This document shows, piece by piece, positions 35,112-45,037 of a stretch of DNA of 64,000 bases. Below the pieces are notes generated by a model that saw nothing but the letters and a program-made list of their open reading frames with translations, was not told the DNA's origin and did not search any database. Both the position numbers and the translations under genes were made by a program. Position 1 is the stretch's first letter. Each line of letters begins with the position of its first letter. The stretch is from an uncultured Microscilla sp. (lineage in GTDB: Bacteria; Bacteroidota; Bacteroidia; Cytophagales; Microscillaceae), in contig NZ_CANLRP010000023.1 in assembly GCF_947493425.1 (NCBI RefSeq), positions 1-64,000 on the forward strand, read 5' to 3'.

Positions 35112-35339
35112 GTTTTTTGCTGCATAGTTTTTGCCACACGGGGTGTTACAGCGCTTAATATTATTCTTTATTTTGATAGAATAAAAGAGTGAGTTAGGTT
35201 ATGTGAGAGTGTTTTAGGCACAGTATATAGATATACTCATTTTTTATTTGTTATTTAGTTTTCTAAACGGCAGAGTTGATAACCACAAAACGATAGAATA
35301 TACTACTGCCTTATTATTGATTTTTATAATAATAATCCT

Positions 35340-38300
35340 ATGAGGTTCTGGATCACACTGTATTTATCTTGTGTTTTTTTTCAGGCGTCCGCACAGCAAT
35401 ATTTTTTTCGAAACTATTCACTAAAAGCAGGCATACCCCAATCAGAGATATACGCTTTAGTAAATGGCCCTAAAGGTGGAATTTGGGTAGGAACAAATGG
35501 GGGAGGGGTAGCTCGCTTTAATGGGCATAGGTTTGAAGTGTTTAACAAGCAAACCCATGGGTTTGTTCACGATCAGATAATCCAGCTTTTTTTTGATAGC
35601 AAAGATCGGCTTTGGGTAGGCACTGCTGCTGGTATTACCCGTTTTGATGGAAAGTTAACCAAAAACTTTCCTTTCCCAGCTACATCTTCTAGCGAGATTT
35701 CTCTTTATTTTTATGAAGATCCACGAAAGCCTGGTAGAATATGGAGCATGTCTGTGCTCAACCAAAAGATTCAGTATTTTGACGGAGACAAAGTTGTTGA
35801 CTTGGCCGATCAATATCCTAAACAATTAAAAAATGTTCCTTTTCTAAACTTCATTTTACTTCATAATGGTAATTTTCTCATTGCTACTGGCAAAACATTG
35901 CTTGAGTACAATGGCAAAGTACTTCAGGAGTCACCTATAGCACTGCACCCAAGGTTTAAAGGGGCAAGGTTGAATCCTTTTTTAGTAGACAACGCAGGTA
36001 ATTTATGGTTGTGGGCAGTTACACCACCTGCCAATGGACAACCTGCTATCCGGCGTTTATTTAGGTACAACAAAAAGGTTGAAGAAATAACCTTGCCTCC
36101 GCAAGTACCTCCATTTAGAGTGAATGCTATTGGTTTAAAAGATCGCCAGGGGAACTTATGGCTGACTACCAACCGCAATGGTGTTTTGAAATATGATGGA
36201 AAGGAATTTCAGCACTTTTCTACAAAAAATGGCTTGCCGACTAACACTACCACCAGTTTGCTGGAAGACAGTGAAGGAAACATTTGGATTGGTACTATAG
36301 GAGCAGGATTGGTAAGGTATAGTGGGGATACCTTTACTTTATTTGATCAGAAACACACCAAAATAGCCTCTAACTTTATTCGTGCAATCTATCAGGATGG
36401 GGTAGGTAATTATTGGATTGGAACAAATAGCAGAGGCATTACCCGCTTTGATGGTGTAAATGCAGTCAGTTTCTTTAATACTGCCGAAAACGAGGTAGGA
36501 AGAGTACATGATTTTACAAGGATAGATGATCAACAATTTTTAGTAACAACCACCCGAAAGGGGGTATTGAAGTATAATGGAGAAAAGTTTGTGCCTGCCA
36601 ATACGAATTATGGTATTCCTGCAAATCGGGGAGTAGGAGCTTCTTTTAGAGATGGAGATACTTATTGGTTTGGCGTATTTGGTTTAGGGGTAATCAAATA
36701 TTCACCTGAAGGGGTAGATACCCTAAGTGCTAAAAAACATGGGTTGATTAATAATATCATTACGTCCATTACTAAAGATGGAAATGGTCACATGTGGTTT
36801 GGTTCCCTTCGCAATGCTACGGGTGGTTTATCTCGTTATGACGGCAAAAAAGTGACGACCTGGCATAAGTCAGATACTCTCAAGACAGAGTTAGTGATGC
36901 AAATGACTACTGATAATAATGGAGGTGTATGGATTGCTACTTATGGTGAAGGAGTGATCAGGTATTCGGATGGCAAGTTTAGTTATGTGACTACTAAACA
37001 AGGAATTAGTGATAATACTATCTATTCTATTATAAAAGATGATGAGGGGCATATTTGGCTGGGAGTACAGGGAGGAGTAGATAAGATTATTTTGGACAAA
37101 CAAGCTAAAATTGTTTCTATCAAGCACTTCAGGCAAGAAGACGGTTTTATGGGCATAGAAAACAACGGCAAAGCAGTGTATAAAGATGCTCAGGGAAACT
37201 TGTGGTTTGGTACCTTAAGCGGGGTAGTAAAGTATACCCCTCAGGCACATAGGTTGTATCATCAAAAAACCAAGTTAAATATTAAAGAAGTAAGGTTATT
37301 TTTGAAAAAAGTGGATTGGCAAAGTGAGGAGTATAAGCAATACACGCAGTCACTAGATGCTTTTTTTCCAGTACCTCGTCAATTGAAACTTCCTTACAAC
37401 TTAAATCATATTACTATTTATTTTGAAGGTATTAGTTATTTTATTCCCGAAAAAGTGGCTTATAAGTGGCGCCTAGATGGTTTAGACAAAGAGTGGTCGC
37501 CAGTATCTACCTCACAAAAAGTGACTTATACTAACTTGCCCCCTGGGAAATATATATTTAGACTGAAAGCTCGTAACAGTTGGGGGCAGTGGGCAGGACA
37601 AGATTATGTATATGAGTTTGAGGTACTGGTTCCTTACTGGCAAACTTGGTGGTTTAGAACTTTAGCATTGCTTGGGTTTGTATTATTGATTGTTGCAGGT
37701 TTTAGTTGGCGTGTGAGGGCTATTAAGGCTCAGCGAAAGGAGTTGCAACGTTTGGTACACGAAAAAACCCAGGAAGTGAGGGCTCGTAATGAATCAATAC
37801 TCGAGAAAAATGCAGAATTAAAGCAACAAAAAAAGGAGATATTAGTGCAGAATGAGCAAATTCATTTGCAAAATGAAGAAATACAAGTACAACGTGATCA
37901 GTTAGAACTGTCGTTTCAAAATGTGAAGTTATTGAGCGAAATAGGGCAAAAAGTAACTGCCAATCTTTCATTACAAAAAATTACGGAAACTTTTTATGAG
38001 CAAATAACTGCAGTAATGGAGGTAGATGAGTTTGGGATTGGTTTGTATGATGCTGAACAAAAAGCTTTGGTTTTTGACCTGATTTATATAGGCAATGATT
38101 GTTTGCCTCAGGTGACATTACCACTTACACAAACAAAGCGTTTGTCGGTACACTGTTTTTTAAGTAAGAAAGAGTTGGTATCAGGCGATGTAAAAAAAGA
38201 CTTTGCTAACTATACGAGTATTAAAGATACATACACTGAAGGTGATTTGTTAAACTCTATGTTGTGTTTGCCTATTTTAGAAGGAGAAAAAGCATTGGGA

Positions 38301-39245
38301 GTAATGACACTGCAAGCCCGAAAACCTGATGCTTACGCTGATTATCATGTAAGTATGGTACGTAGCCTAAGCACTTATGTAGCAATTGCTACTCAAAACT
38401 CAAATGTGTTCAATCAGGTGAAAATTCAAAAAAGAGAAATAGAAATTAAAAACGAAAATATTACAGCAAGTATTAACTATGCCAAACAAATTCAACAAGC
38501 TATTCTGGGCAGAGCCAAAGATATTGCCCAGTACTTCAGCGATGCTTTTGTATTGCTAAAGCCAAAAGATATAGTAAGTGGTGATTTTTACTGGAGTACT
38601 AAAGTAACTACTGAGCAGACACAACAAAAAATAGTGCTGGTGGCGGCTGATTGTACCGGGCACGGAGTACCAGGGGCGTTCATGACTTTAATGGGGAGCG
38701 ATTTTCTGGACGACATTGTGTGTAAAGAAAAAGTGACCCAGCCCGACCGTATACTACAGCAGTTAGAACAAAGAGTAATAGAACGATTGCAAAAAAATGA
38801 AGGTGATCAGGTAAACGATGGTATGGATATGGCAATCATCAGTGTTGATCCTCAAGGCTTGACTCTTGATTTTGCCGGAGCCAAAAATCCCCTATGGCTC
38901 ATACGCAATGGTGAACTGATAGAGTACAAAGGGGCTAAGTTTCCTATAGGAGGAAGTTCTCAATATCGAAAAATGAAACAGTTTGAGGTACATACCATTG
39001 ATTTACAACCAAAAGACGTACTGTATATGTTTTCAGATGGTTATCAAGATCAGTTTGGTGGTGAGGAGGGTAAAAAATTTATGAAGCGACGGCTAAGAGC
39101 GTTGTTGGTTGAGATTCACCAAAAACCTATGCAGGAGCAACAAAAAATACTGGAAAATACCCTGGAAAACTGGATGAGTTATTTGCCGGAGCACAGTGAA
39201 GTAAAGCAGGTAGATGACATATTGGTAATAGGGGTAAGCATTTGA
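35340..39245 (+). CDS. Two-component-propeller sensor with GAF and SpoIIE phosphatase output
   Basis: 1301 residues. A signal peptide (1-18, ending SAQ) is followed by many two-component-regulator propeller repeats of the IWVGT.GGG.ARFNG type (about 25-650), which form periplasmic beta-propellers, and a Y_Y_Y domain (about 695-760). Then come a membrane helix (about 772-795), a coiled coil with a repeated ILxQNEQIxLQNEEI pattern, a GAF domain (about 855-1020) and a SpoIIE/PP2C-type Ser/Thr phosphatase (about 1075-1300). The phosphatase has AADCTGHGVPGAFM, GMDMAI and SDGYQDQFGG metal-binding segments. Instead of a histidine kinase, the output is a phosphatase likely controlling a partner-switch. 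It is followed by a second protein with the same GAF-SpoIIE half. Confidence 0.9.
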   Translation: MRFWITLYLSCVFFQASAQQYFFRNYSLKAGIPQSEIYALVNGPKGGIWVGTNGGGVARFNGHRFEVFNKQTHGFVHDQIIQLFFDSKDRLWVGTAAGITRFDGKLTKNFPFPATSSSEISLYFYEDPRKPGRIWSMSVLNQKIQYFDGDKVVDLADQYPKQLKNVPFLNFILLHNGNFLIATGKTLLEYNGKVLQESPIALHPRFKGARLNPFLVDNAGNLWLWAVTPPANGQPAIRRLFRYNKKVEEITLPPQVPPFRVNAIGLKDRQGNLWLTTNRNGVLKYDGKEFQHFSTKNGLPTNTTTSLLEDSEGNIWIGTIGAGLVRYSGDTFTLFDQKHTKIASNFIRAIYQDGVGNYWIGTNSRGITRFDGVNAVSFFNTAENEVGRVHDFTRIDDQQFLVTTTRKGVLKYNGEKFVPANTNYGIPANRGVGASFRDGDTYWFGVFGLGVIKYSPEGVDTLSAKKHGLINNIITSITKDGNGHMWFGSLRNATGGLSRYDGKKVTTWHKSDTLKTELVMQMTTDNNGGVWIATYGEGVIRYSDGKFSYVTTKQGISDNTIYSIIKDDEGHIWLGVQGGVDKIILDKQAKIVSIKHFRQEDGFMGIENNGKAVYKDAQGNLWFGTLSGVVKYTPQAHRLYHQKTKLNIKEVRLFLKKVDWQSEEYKQYTQSLDAFFPVPRQLKLPYNLNHITIYFEGISYFIPEKVAYKWRLDGLDKEWSPVSTSQKVTYTNLPPGKYIFRLKARNSWGQWAGQDYVYEFEVLVPYWQTWWFRTLALLGFVLLIVAGFSWRVRAIKAQRKELQRLVHEKTQEVRARNESILEKNAELKQQKKEILVQNEQIHLQNEEIQVQRDQLELSFQNVKLLSEIGQKVTANLSLQKITETFYEQITAVMEVDEFGIGLYDAEQKALVFDLIYIGNDCLPQVTLPLTQTKRLSVHCFLSKKELVSGDVKKDFANYTSIKDTYTEGDLLNSMLCLPILEGEKALGVMTLQARKPDAYADYHVSMVRSLSTYVAIATQNSNVFNQVKIQKREIEIKNENITASINYAKQIQQAILGRAKDIAQYFSDAFVLLKPKDIVSGDFYWSTKVTTEQTQQKIVLVAADCTGHGVPGAFMTLMGSDFLDDIVCKEKVTQPDRILQQLEQRVIERLQKNEGDQVNDGMDMAIISVDPQGLTLDFAGAKNPLWLIRNGELIEYKGAKFPIGGSSQYRKMKQFEVHTIDLQPKDVLYMFSDGYQDQFGGEEGKKFMKRRLRALLVEIHQKPMQEQQKILENTLENWMSYLPEHSEVKQVDDILVIGVSI

Positions 39246-39615
39246 TGAATATCATTTATGAGAAGTAGTCAGCCTAACTATTAAAATGTACCTGCTTATA
39301 TGTTGAAATAATTTATTGAAAATAAAGAAATCTTACAACCTATACCAGTACAACAAAGTAATAAGCAACTGATGCTAATAAGACAAGTCAAGCTTTTTGT
39401 TCATAGACTTTACTACTTTGTGGTACCTTGCAAAGTAGATGTAAGTTTTTAACCATTAAGTGTTTGATATTAAGCCCGAAAATTACTTAATTGTTATGTA
39501 AAATTCAACCAACTGTTTTGTATTCTCTACTCCAGATGTTTTGATTTCATTCACTATCGCCATATTTTTTTGTTTTCACTTATAAGACACATCGTAAGTA
39601 AAGCAGGGCTACTAC
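39246..39615. other. Intergenic region
   Basis: AT-rich. An 8-base-pair hairpin CTACTTTG/CAAAGTAG (39413-39438) is followed by a weak T run and may end the upstream gene. No other feature is seen. Confidence 0.45.
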
Positions 39616-42018
39616 ATGACTAAATGGTTGCAAATACTACTTTTTATTTTGGTTATCACGTTCAGTGTCCACTGGGTAAAAGCACAAACCCCCACAACTG
39701 ACCGCTGGAAGAAGGTTAAAGCGGACAAAAAAGGCACCTTATGGGTAATATATACCAATAATGAACCTTTTATAAAGGCTGAACTACAAGGACAACCAAC
39801 TGGACTTGAACCTGATATTATCAGGGCTTTTGTAAGGTTTATCAAGTCTCACTATCAAATCGACTTACAATTACGTTGGAAAAAGTTCAAGCAATTCAAA
39901 GATTGCTATAAGGCCATTAAACAAATGGAAGCAGGAGTGATTGCCTGCGCTGGTTTTTCTATTACCGATCAACGAAAGCGTGAGCTTCAATTCTCAAAAG
40001 CTTACATGCCTGATATAGAAATACTAATCTCTAGCCATAATGTACCTGTATTTGAAGACATCGCCTCATTCAATAAATACCTACCTCAACTCAAAGTCAT
40101 TACTATTCGCAATACTACTTTTGAACAGAACCTGAAAGACTTGATTAAAACCAGGGCGTTTACCAACCTTACCTATAGCTACATTCCTAATGGAGAAGTT
40201 ATGCGAGACTCCTGTGTAAATAAAAACAATTTTTTGGCTTATACTCAGCTACCCAACTATATTATGATGCTACAGCAAGGAAAACTCATACAAAGACAAC
40301 GTCTCTTTAATGTAGTGAGAGAAGGACTTGCTTTGGCATTGCCCCTAAAGTCTGATTGGAAACAGCCTCTTGACACCTTTTTTGCGCAACCCGCCAGCAA
40401 ACAATTGATTAAAAATATCATCAATAAACACTTTGGTAATTTTGCTACAGACTTAATCATTGATGCCCAAAAAAACCGTGATGACACCCACCGCGAAAAT
40501 CAAATGGTGTCGATGGAACAAAAATTCCAGGAATTATTAATTCAGAAAACAAAAGAGCAGTTAAAAAGTGAAAAACTGCAAACACGTATTGCGCTCCTGG
40601 CTTTGGCTGCATTGATTTTGTTGTTTGGTGTTTTAGGTTGGTTTTTGTATAACCGTGAAAAAATAAAAAAAATAGCGAGGCAAGAGTTAGCACGAAAAAA
40701 TGCTGAAATAGCTGCTCAGGCTGCCAGTATTAAAGAATCTTATCAAAAACTTGAGTTGATATCTGACCTGGGTAAGTTGGTAATTGCCAATTTATCTATA
40801 GAAGACATCATCAAAACGGTATACCAACAAGTACTATCGCTTATGCCCACCGAAGAGTTTGGGATTGGCATATACGACCCTGTAAGAAAAAGCCTGGTAT
40901 ATGAGGTATACTTTAGTAAAGGCAAACGTATGCCCGTTTTTTCTTTGCCTGTGAGTCAAAACGATCGTTTGACCCTCAAGTGTTTTACCCTTAAGCAAGA
41001 AATAGTACTGTCAGATTTGCCAAATGAATACACCCAATACCTGGACTCGCTCGATGCGTACCAACCCCACGAACTGTTAAACTCTATGATATGTTTGCCA
41101 TTGGTAGCCGGTGACCAGGCCATTGGTATTATCAATGTACAACATTCAGCAAAAAATGCCTATGGCAGCCAACATGTGAGTATTTTCAGAAACCTGGCAA
41201 ACTATGCCATTATTGCCATTCAAAACGCCAAGGTGTTCAAGCAGCTGGAGTCTCAAAAAAATGATATTACGGCAAGTATAAATTATGCCAAACAAATTCA
41301 AGATGCCATGTTGCCTGGCACAGAGATAATGCAAGCGTTTTTGCCCAATATATTTGTCTTGTTTAAACCCAGGGATATAGTGAGCGGTGATTTTTACTAT
41401 TTTGCTGCCAACGCTGATAAGTCTAAATGTGTATTGGCAGCTATAGATTGTACTGGTCATGGGGTACCAGGTGCTTTTATGAGCTTGATTGGGAATGACA
41501 TTTTAAATAGTATTATTGAACAAGAAGGCATTATAGATGCGAACCTCATTCTTGATAAATTACACACAGGAGTGTATACATCGCTTAGGCAAGATAGCAA
41601 CTCCAATCGTGATGGGATGGACATCTCTTTATGTGTAATAGACAAGGCAACCCAAACCTTACAGTTTGCCGGAGCAATGAGTTCATTGGTATACGTGCAA
41701 AATGGAGAATTAAAACGATTGGTGGGTGATAAAATGCCTATAGGTGGGGAGCAAAGAGAAAGAAATCGACAGTTTCAAAAACAAGTACTGGATATAAGTA
41801 TTCCTACTACTTTATACTTGTACTCAGATGGTTACCAAGATCAGTTTGGTGGTGAGCATAATCGCAAATTTATGGCACCCCGTTTCCGGGAGTTACTCTA
41901 TAGCATACACCAAACCCCTGTAACTGAACAGAAAAAAGTCCTTGAGTCTACTCTTAAACATTGGAAGCAAAACAACGATCAACTAGATGACATATTGGTG
42001 ATTGGGGTCAAGGTATAA
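39616..42018 (+). CDS. Periplasmic-binding-domain sensor with GAF and SpoIIE phosphatase output
   Basis: 800 residues. A signal peptide (1-23) is followed by a solute-binding-protein-like domain (about 40-280) of the family 3 amino-acid-binding type (WVIYTNNEPFIKAELQG, GLEPDIIRAF, ACAGFSITDQRKRELQFS). Next are a coiled coil, a membrane helix (about 323-345), a GAF domain (about 385-545) and a SpoIIE phosphatase (about 575-800; AAIDCTGHGVPGAFM, GMDISLC, SDGYQDQFGG). The cytoplasmic half is closely related to that of the preceding gene, including ITASINYAKQIQ at the phosphatase start, while the sensor half is unrelated. It probably converts binding of a small molecule to a phosphatase signal. 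Confidence 0.9.
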   Translation: MTKWLQILLFILVITFSVHWVKAQTPTTDRWKKVKADKKGTLWVIYTNNEPFIKAELQGQPTGLEPDIIRAFVRFIKSHYQIDLQLRWKKFKQFKDCYKAIKQMEAGVIACAGFSITDQRKRELQFSKAYMPDIEILISSHNVPVFEDIASFNKYLPQLKVITIRNTTFEQNLKDLIKTRAFTNLTYSYIPNGEVMRDSCVNKNNFLAYTQLPNYIMMLQQGKLIQRQRLFNVVREGLALALPLKSDWKQPLDTFFAQPASKQLIKNIINKHFGNFATDLIIDAQKNRDDTHRENQMVSMEQKFQELLIQKTKEQLKSEKLQTRIALLALAALILLFGVLGWFLYNREKIKKIARQELARKNAEIAAQAASIKESYQKLELISDLGKLVIANLSIEDIIKTVYQQVLSLMPTEEFGIGIYDPVRKSLVYEVYFSKGKRMPVFSLPVSQNDRLTLKCFTLKQEIVLSDLPNEYTQYLDSLDAYQPHELLNSMICLPLVAGDQAIGIINVQHSAKNAYGSQHVSIFRNLANYAIIAIQNAKVFKQLESQKNDITASINYAKQIQDAMLPGTEIMQAFLPNIFVLFKPRDIVSGDFYYFAANADKSKCVLAAIDCTGHGVPGAFMSLIGNDILNSIIEQEGIIDANLILDKLHTGVYTSLRQDSNSNRDGMDISLCVIDKATQTLQFAGAMSSLVYVQNGELKRLVGDKMPIGGEQRERNRQFQKQVLDISIPTTLYLYSDGYQDQFGGEHNRKFMAPRFRELLYSIHQTPVTEQKKVLESTLKHWKQNNDQLDDILVIGVKV

Positions 42019-42109
42019 ATTTGGTTTATTGTGCGGTAAAAATAAAGTTCCGTTCCTGTATGCCATTTCAGCCCAAAATAATAACAGGTATTTAGAGTTT
42101 GTTATCGTC

Positions 42110-42148
42110 AAAAAATACCCCCTGTTTGAATAACTTAACAGAGGGTAA
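42110..42148 (-). terminator. Terminator of the 388-residue lipoprotein gene
   Basis: On the minus strand TACCCTCTGTT pairs with AACAGGGGGTA and is followed by TTTTTTG. It lies about 100 bases after the lipoprotein gene and also sits after the SpoIIE gene on the plus strand. Confidence 0.7.
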
Positions 42149-42251
42149 CTTTAAAATATATTGTGTAGAATACTTGAAGATTAATAACTAAAAATGAGTG
42201 TAATATTTATAAGGGTAATTTAGATGTTGTAATGCTGTGAAGCATTAGTAA

Positions 42252-43418
42252 TTAATTGGCTGGAATAAAAAATGGCGTCAAATCTACATTTGCATTGCCA
42301 CCAGCACCATTATAATTGCGATAAGTTCTATTCTTTTCTATAGTATAAAACGAATCAATGTAGTCATCATCATTGGTAAACCAAGCATCGGGCATTGCTT
42401 GAATAATGGCATTAGCAATTTGCCCTAAGGCACTTACTATGGGTACCTCAGTAAGCAAACCAGTAATTTTAAACACGCCATCTACAATCACTGCTACCAT
42501 ATCTTTGTAATTATGGTTATCATCTTTTTCAAACAACTGTATATTTGCTGCCTGGTAGTCGTAGTCATCCCAGAAAAGCAACACTTGATTTGGGTAATAA
42601 GTTTTGCCATCTGTATCTAAGTAATACATTGGAATTACATTGATTTGGGCTTCTTTTTGGTTGCCGCGAATACCAGAAGTGATCGCATACACCTCTGCCG
42701 ATCCACTAATCCAAGGCTCTTGGTCATCGTTCAAGCGAATACGGTCTAACTTGGTGGTTTCCAAACCAGAAGCTGTTGTTCTTTTTTTGGCTGCTGTGCG
42801 TTGGGCAAAGTTTTGTAACCCCTTCTTCTTTAATTGTTTATTCATGTAAGCAACTTCTACCTTTAATGCTTCAAAACCATCGGTTTCTACTACTATTACT
42901 GGTACTTCAGGAGCCTTGAAAGGGTCAAGATACACCACTTCTTTCTGAAGGTTATAAGCTTTTACTTTGGTCCATTCGGCTTCATCTTTTTGGGTAGGCG
43001 CATAGGCTACCAACAATTTAGAAAAATCTATTCCAGCAGTAGGTTGGTGCAGCCATAACTCAGGCACTTCTACATTATCAGGAGCATCTACATTTTTGTA
43101 AGTAGCTTCTGCATTAGTTACCACTTGGCGCAGTTGCTGCGTAGCCGTGTTGCTTACCCCTTCAGATTTTACCTGGTCTAGTATTGTAGCAAGGGCTACA
43201 CTAGGTTGTTGAGCCTTAAGTGAGTTGATAATGCTACTGCGACTAGACTTTTGATTGAGCAAGTCTATTACATCCAGGGCTATTTTATCTTTGTTGATTG
43301 ATTTACTAGTAGTGGGAACGTTTTTTTCAGGTGCTACTTCTGATTGTTGTTGACAGCTTGCCAAAACAGTGATAAAAGCCAGACATATCATCCAAGCTTT
43401 AAGTTTTAAGATATTCAT
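42252..43418 (-). CDS. Lipoprotein, possibly DUF3103-like
   Basis: 388 residues. The lipoprotein signal peptide ends VLASC (Cys22), followed by a QQQSEVAPEKN linker. The mature protein is mostly beta and rich in Asp/Tyr, with PELWLHQPTAGIDFSKLLVAYAP, VPVIVVETDG and IPMYYLDTDGKTYYPNQVLL. The C-terminal region has many acidic repeats (FEKDDNHNYKDM, NDDDYIDS) that could bind calcium. It recalls an uncharacterised DUF3103-type family, but this is memory-based and unchecked. It would be lipid-anchored in the cell envelope. Monocistronic with its own terminator. Function unknown. Confidence 0.75.
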   Translation of the reverse strand: MNILKLKAWMICLAFITVLASCQQQSEVAPEKNVPTTSKSINKDKIALDVIDLLNQKSSRSSIINSLKAQQPSVALATILDQVKSEGVSNTATQQLRQVVTNAEATYKNVDAPDNVEVPELWLHQPTAGIDFSKLLVAYAPTQKDEAEWTKVKAYNLQKEVVYLDPFKAPEVPVIVVETDGFEALKVEVAYMNKQLKKKGLQNFAQRTAAKKRTTASGLETTKLDRIRLNDDQEPWISGSAEVYAITSGIRGNQKEAQINVIPMYYLDTDGKTYYPNQVLLFWDDYDYQAANIQLFEKDDNHNYKDMVAVIVDGVFKITGLLTEVPIVSALGQIANAIIQAMPDAWFTNDDDYIDSFYTIEKNRTYRNYNGAGGNANVDLTPFFIPAN

Positions 43419-43746
43419 TTTGTTATGTTGTTAGTTTAGTTAATTAATCTTCTGTTGATGTATTCTTTTAAAGTAATAGCAAATAAAAAAATCAGTTTTT
43501 CAAAACAAAATTTGGAAGGAAGTTTTTTTGACCATTAGTTAGTTTTTTTCTGGTGGGTCAGTTTCTACATGATAAAAGGTGGCTGATAGTTATTTATTAT
43601 TTTCAGTACCCTCAAAGTCAAAGCAGGTAATTCATTGGGTACCCATAGCCAAAAGCGAACTACTAAAAACTATAGTTTTTAAAAAAATATACTTAATTTA
43701 ACAGTTAAACATTACCTTACTTATTTTAAATAAACTTACTTGGCAG
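43419..43746. other. Divergent intergenic region
   Basis: About 330 AT-rich bases between divergent genes. No structure or gene stands out. Confidence 0.4.
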
Positions 43747-44817
43747 ATGGAGCAACCCCAAATTGATGAAGCACGCGCAATACGTAAAGGAGAAGAATTA
43801 AATACAGAAAAACTTCAGGCTTTCCTAAATGAAGAATTAAACATGGGAGATGCCTCTCTGGAAATTGCCCAGTTTCCGAGCGGCTATTCAAACCTTACCT
43901 ATCTATTAAAACTAGGAGACAAAGAACTTGTATTACGTCGGCCACCCTTTGGAGCTGAAAAAATAAGCAAAGGGCACGACATGGGCAGAGAGTATAAAGT
44001 ATTGTCAAGGTTAAACCCTGTATACCCCAAAACCCCCAAACCTTTGGTATATACCGAGGACAGTTCTATCATTGGAGCCCCTTTTTATATTATGGAACGT
44101 GTCAAAGGCACCATCCTAAGAGCCAATCAAAAGGTAGATATGTCACGGCAGGAAGCCCGTATTTTGTCCGAAAATTTTATACACAATTTGGCAAGACTCC
44201 ATAAAATTGACGTAAATGAAACAGGGCTTATAGAGTTGGGCAAACCAGAGGGGTATATGCGCCGTCAGGTAGAAGGGTGGATTGAACGTTATAAGAAGTC
44301 GCAAACAGATGATATTCGTGATATGGACGAGGTAATACAATGGTTTCCAGACAATATACCCGAAACCAAGTATACTTCTTTTATTCACAACGACTACAAG
44401 TATGACAACATAGTGCTCAACCCTGAAGACCCTACCCAAATAAAAGCCGTGCTCGACTGGGAAATGTCTACCGTTGGCGACCCGCTCAGCGACCTTGCCA
44501 CTACCCTTGCTTACACTACCGAGTCTACCGATCCTGAACCTCTTAGAATGTTTGGTATTCGTGCTTTTGAGGGGGTAATGAGTCGTGATGAAACTGTACG
44601 ACGTTATGAGGCAGCCAGTGGTATAAAAACCGAAAACATGGTTTTTTATTTTGCTTTTGCCACCTTTAAGCTAGGTACTATTTGTCAACAGATTTACTAT
44701 CGTTACAAAGAAGGCTTTACCAAAGACCCGAGGTTTGCCCCGCTCATATTTTTGGTAAAAGCCACCGCCAAGCTCTCTGCCAGTGCAGTGCGTAATGGTA
44801 GAATAAGAGATATTTAG
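43747..44817 (+). CDS. Aminoglycoside-phosphotransferase-fold kinase
   Basis: 356 residues of the APH/ACAD10-like kinase family. An ATP-binding beta lobe contains SGYSNLTYLLKLGDKELVLRRP. The catalytic loop IHNDYKYDN has catalytic Asp216 (Brenner-type motif), and LDWEMSTVGDP has metal-binding Asp237. Homologues with this layout are often annotated as acyl-CoA dehydrogenase-associated phosphotransferases that phosphorylate hydroxy-acids or similar small molecules. Antibiotic resistance is unlikely on this evidence, as the protein resembles the ACAD10 branch. Its substrate is unknown. It precedes a DUF2071-like gene. Confidence 0.85.
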   Translation: MEQPQIDEARAIRKGEELNTEKLQAFLNEELNMGDASLEIAQFPSGYSNLTYLLKLGDKELVLRRPPFGAEKISKGHDMGREYKVLSRLNPVYPKTPKPLVYTEDSSIIGAPFYIMERVKGTILRANQKVDMSRQEARILSENFIHNLARLHKIDVNETGLIELGKPEGYMRRQVEGWIERYKKSQTDDIRDMDEVIQWFPDNIPETKYTSFIHNDYKYDNIVLNPEDPTQIKAVLDWEMSTVGDPLSDLATTLAYTTESTDPEPLRMFGIRAFEGVMSRDETVRRYEAASGIKTENMVFYFAFATFKLGTICQQIYYRYKEGFTKDPRFAPLIFLVKATAKLSASAVRNGRIRDI

Positions 44818-44859
44818 GGAACAACCAACAAATAGTATACGCATTTGATGGTTGATATT

Positions 44860-45002
44860 TCACCCTGATGCTTCGTTAAATTTATTGACCATAGCTATGG
44901 CTATGCTCGCAACCGTCGCACAGGCTGGCTCAACAGCCACTGGCTGTTGCCATCTTGCCTCAAGGCAAAACCTCTACCCAAAAATGGGTACTTTATTTAC
45001 TG
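44860..45002. repeat. GC-rich hairpin island upstream of DUF2071-like gene
   Basis: A chain of short hairpins: CATAGCTATG, AACAGCC/GGCTGTT, TTGCCT/AAGGCAA and TACCCA/TGGGTA. It is richer in GC than the surroundings and stays open in the frame of the next gene, giving an apparent N-terminal extension that resembles no protein. Confidence 0.55.
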
Positions 45003-45037
45003 ATTACTCCCTTAAAGTGTTAGACAAACAAGTAAAA

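Noticed and set aside
44852-45037. N-terminal extension of 62 codons on the DUF2071-like protein
   Set aside because: It crosses a chain of hairpins and does not resemble a signal peptide or domain.
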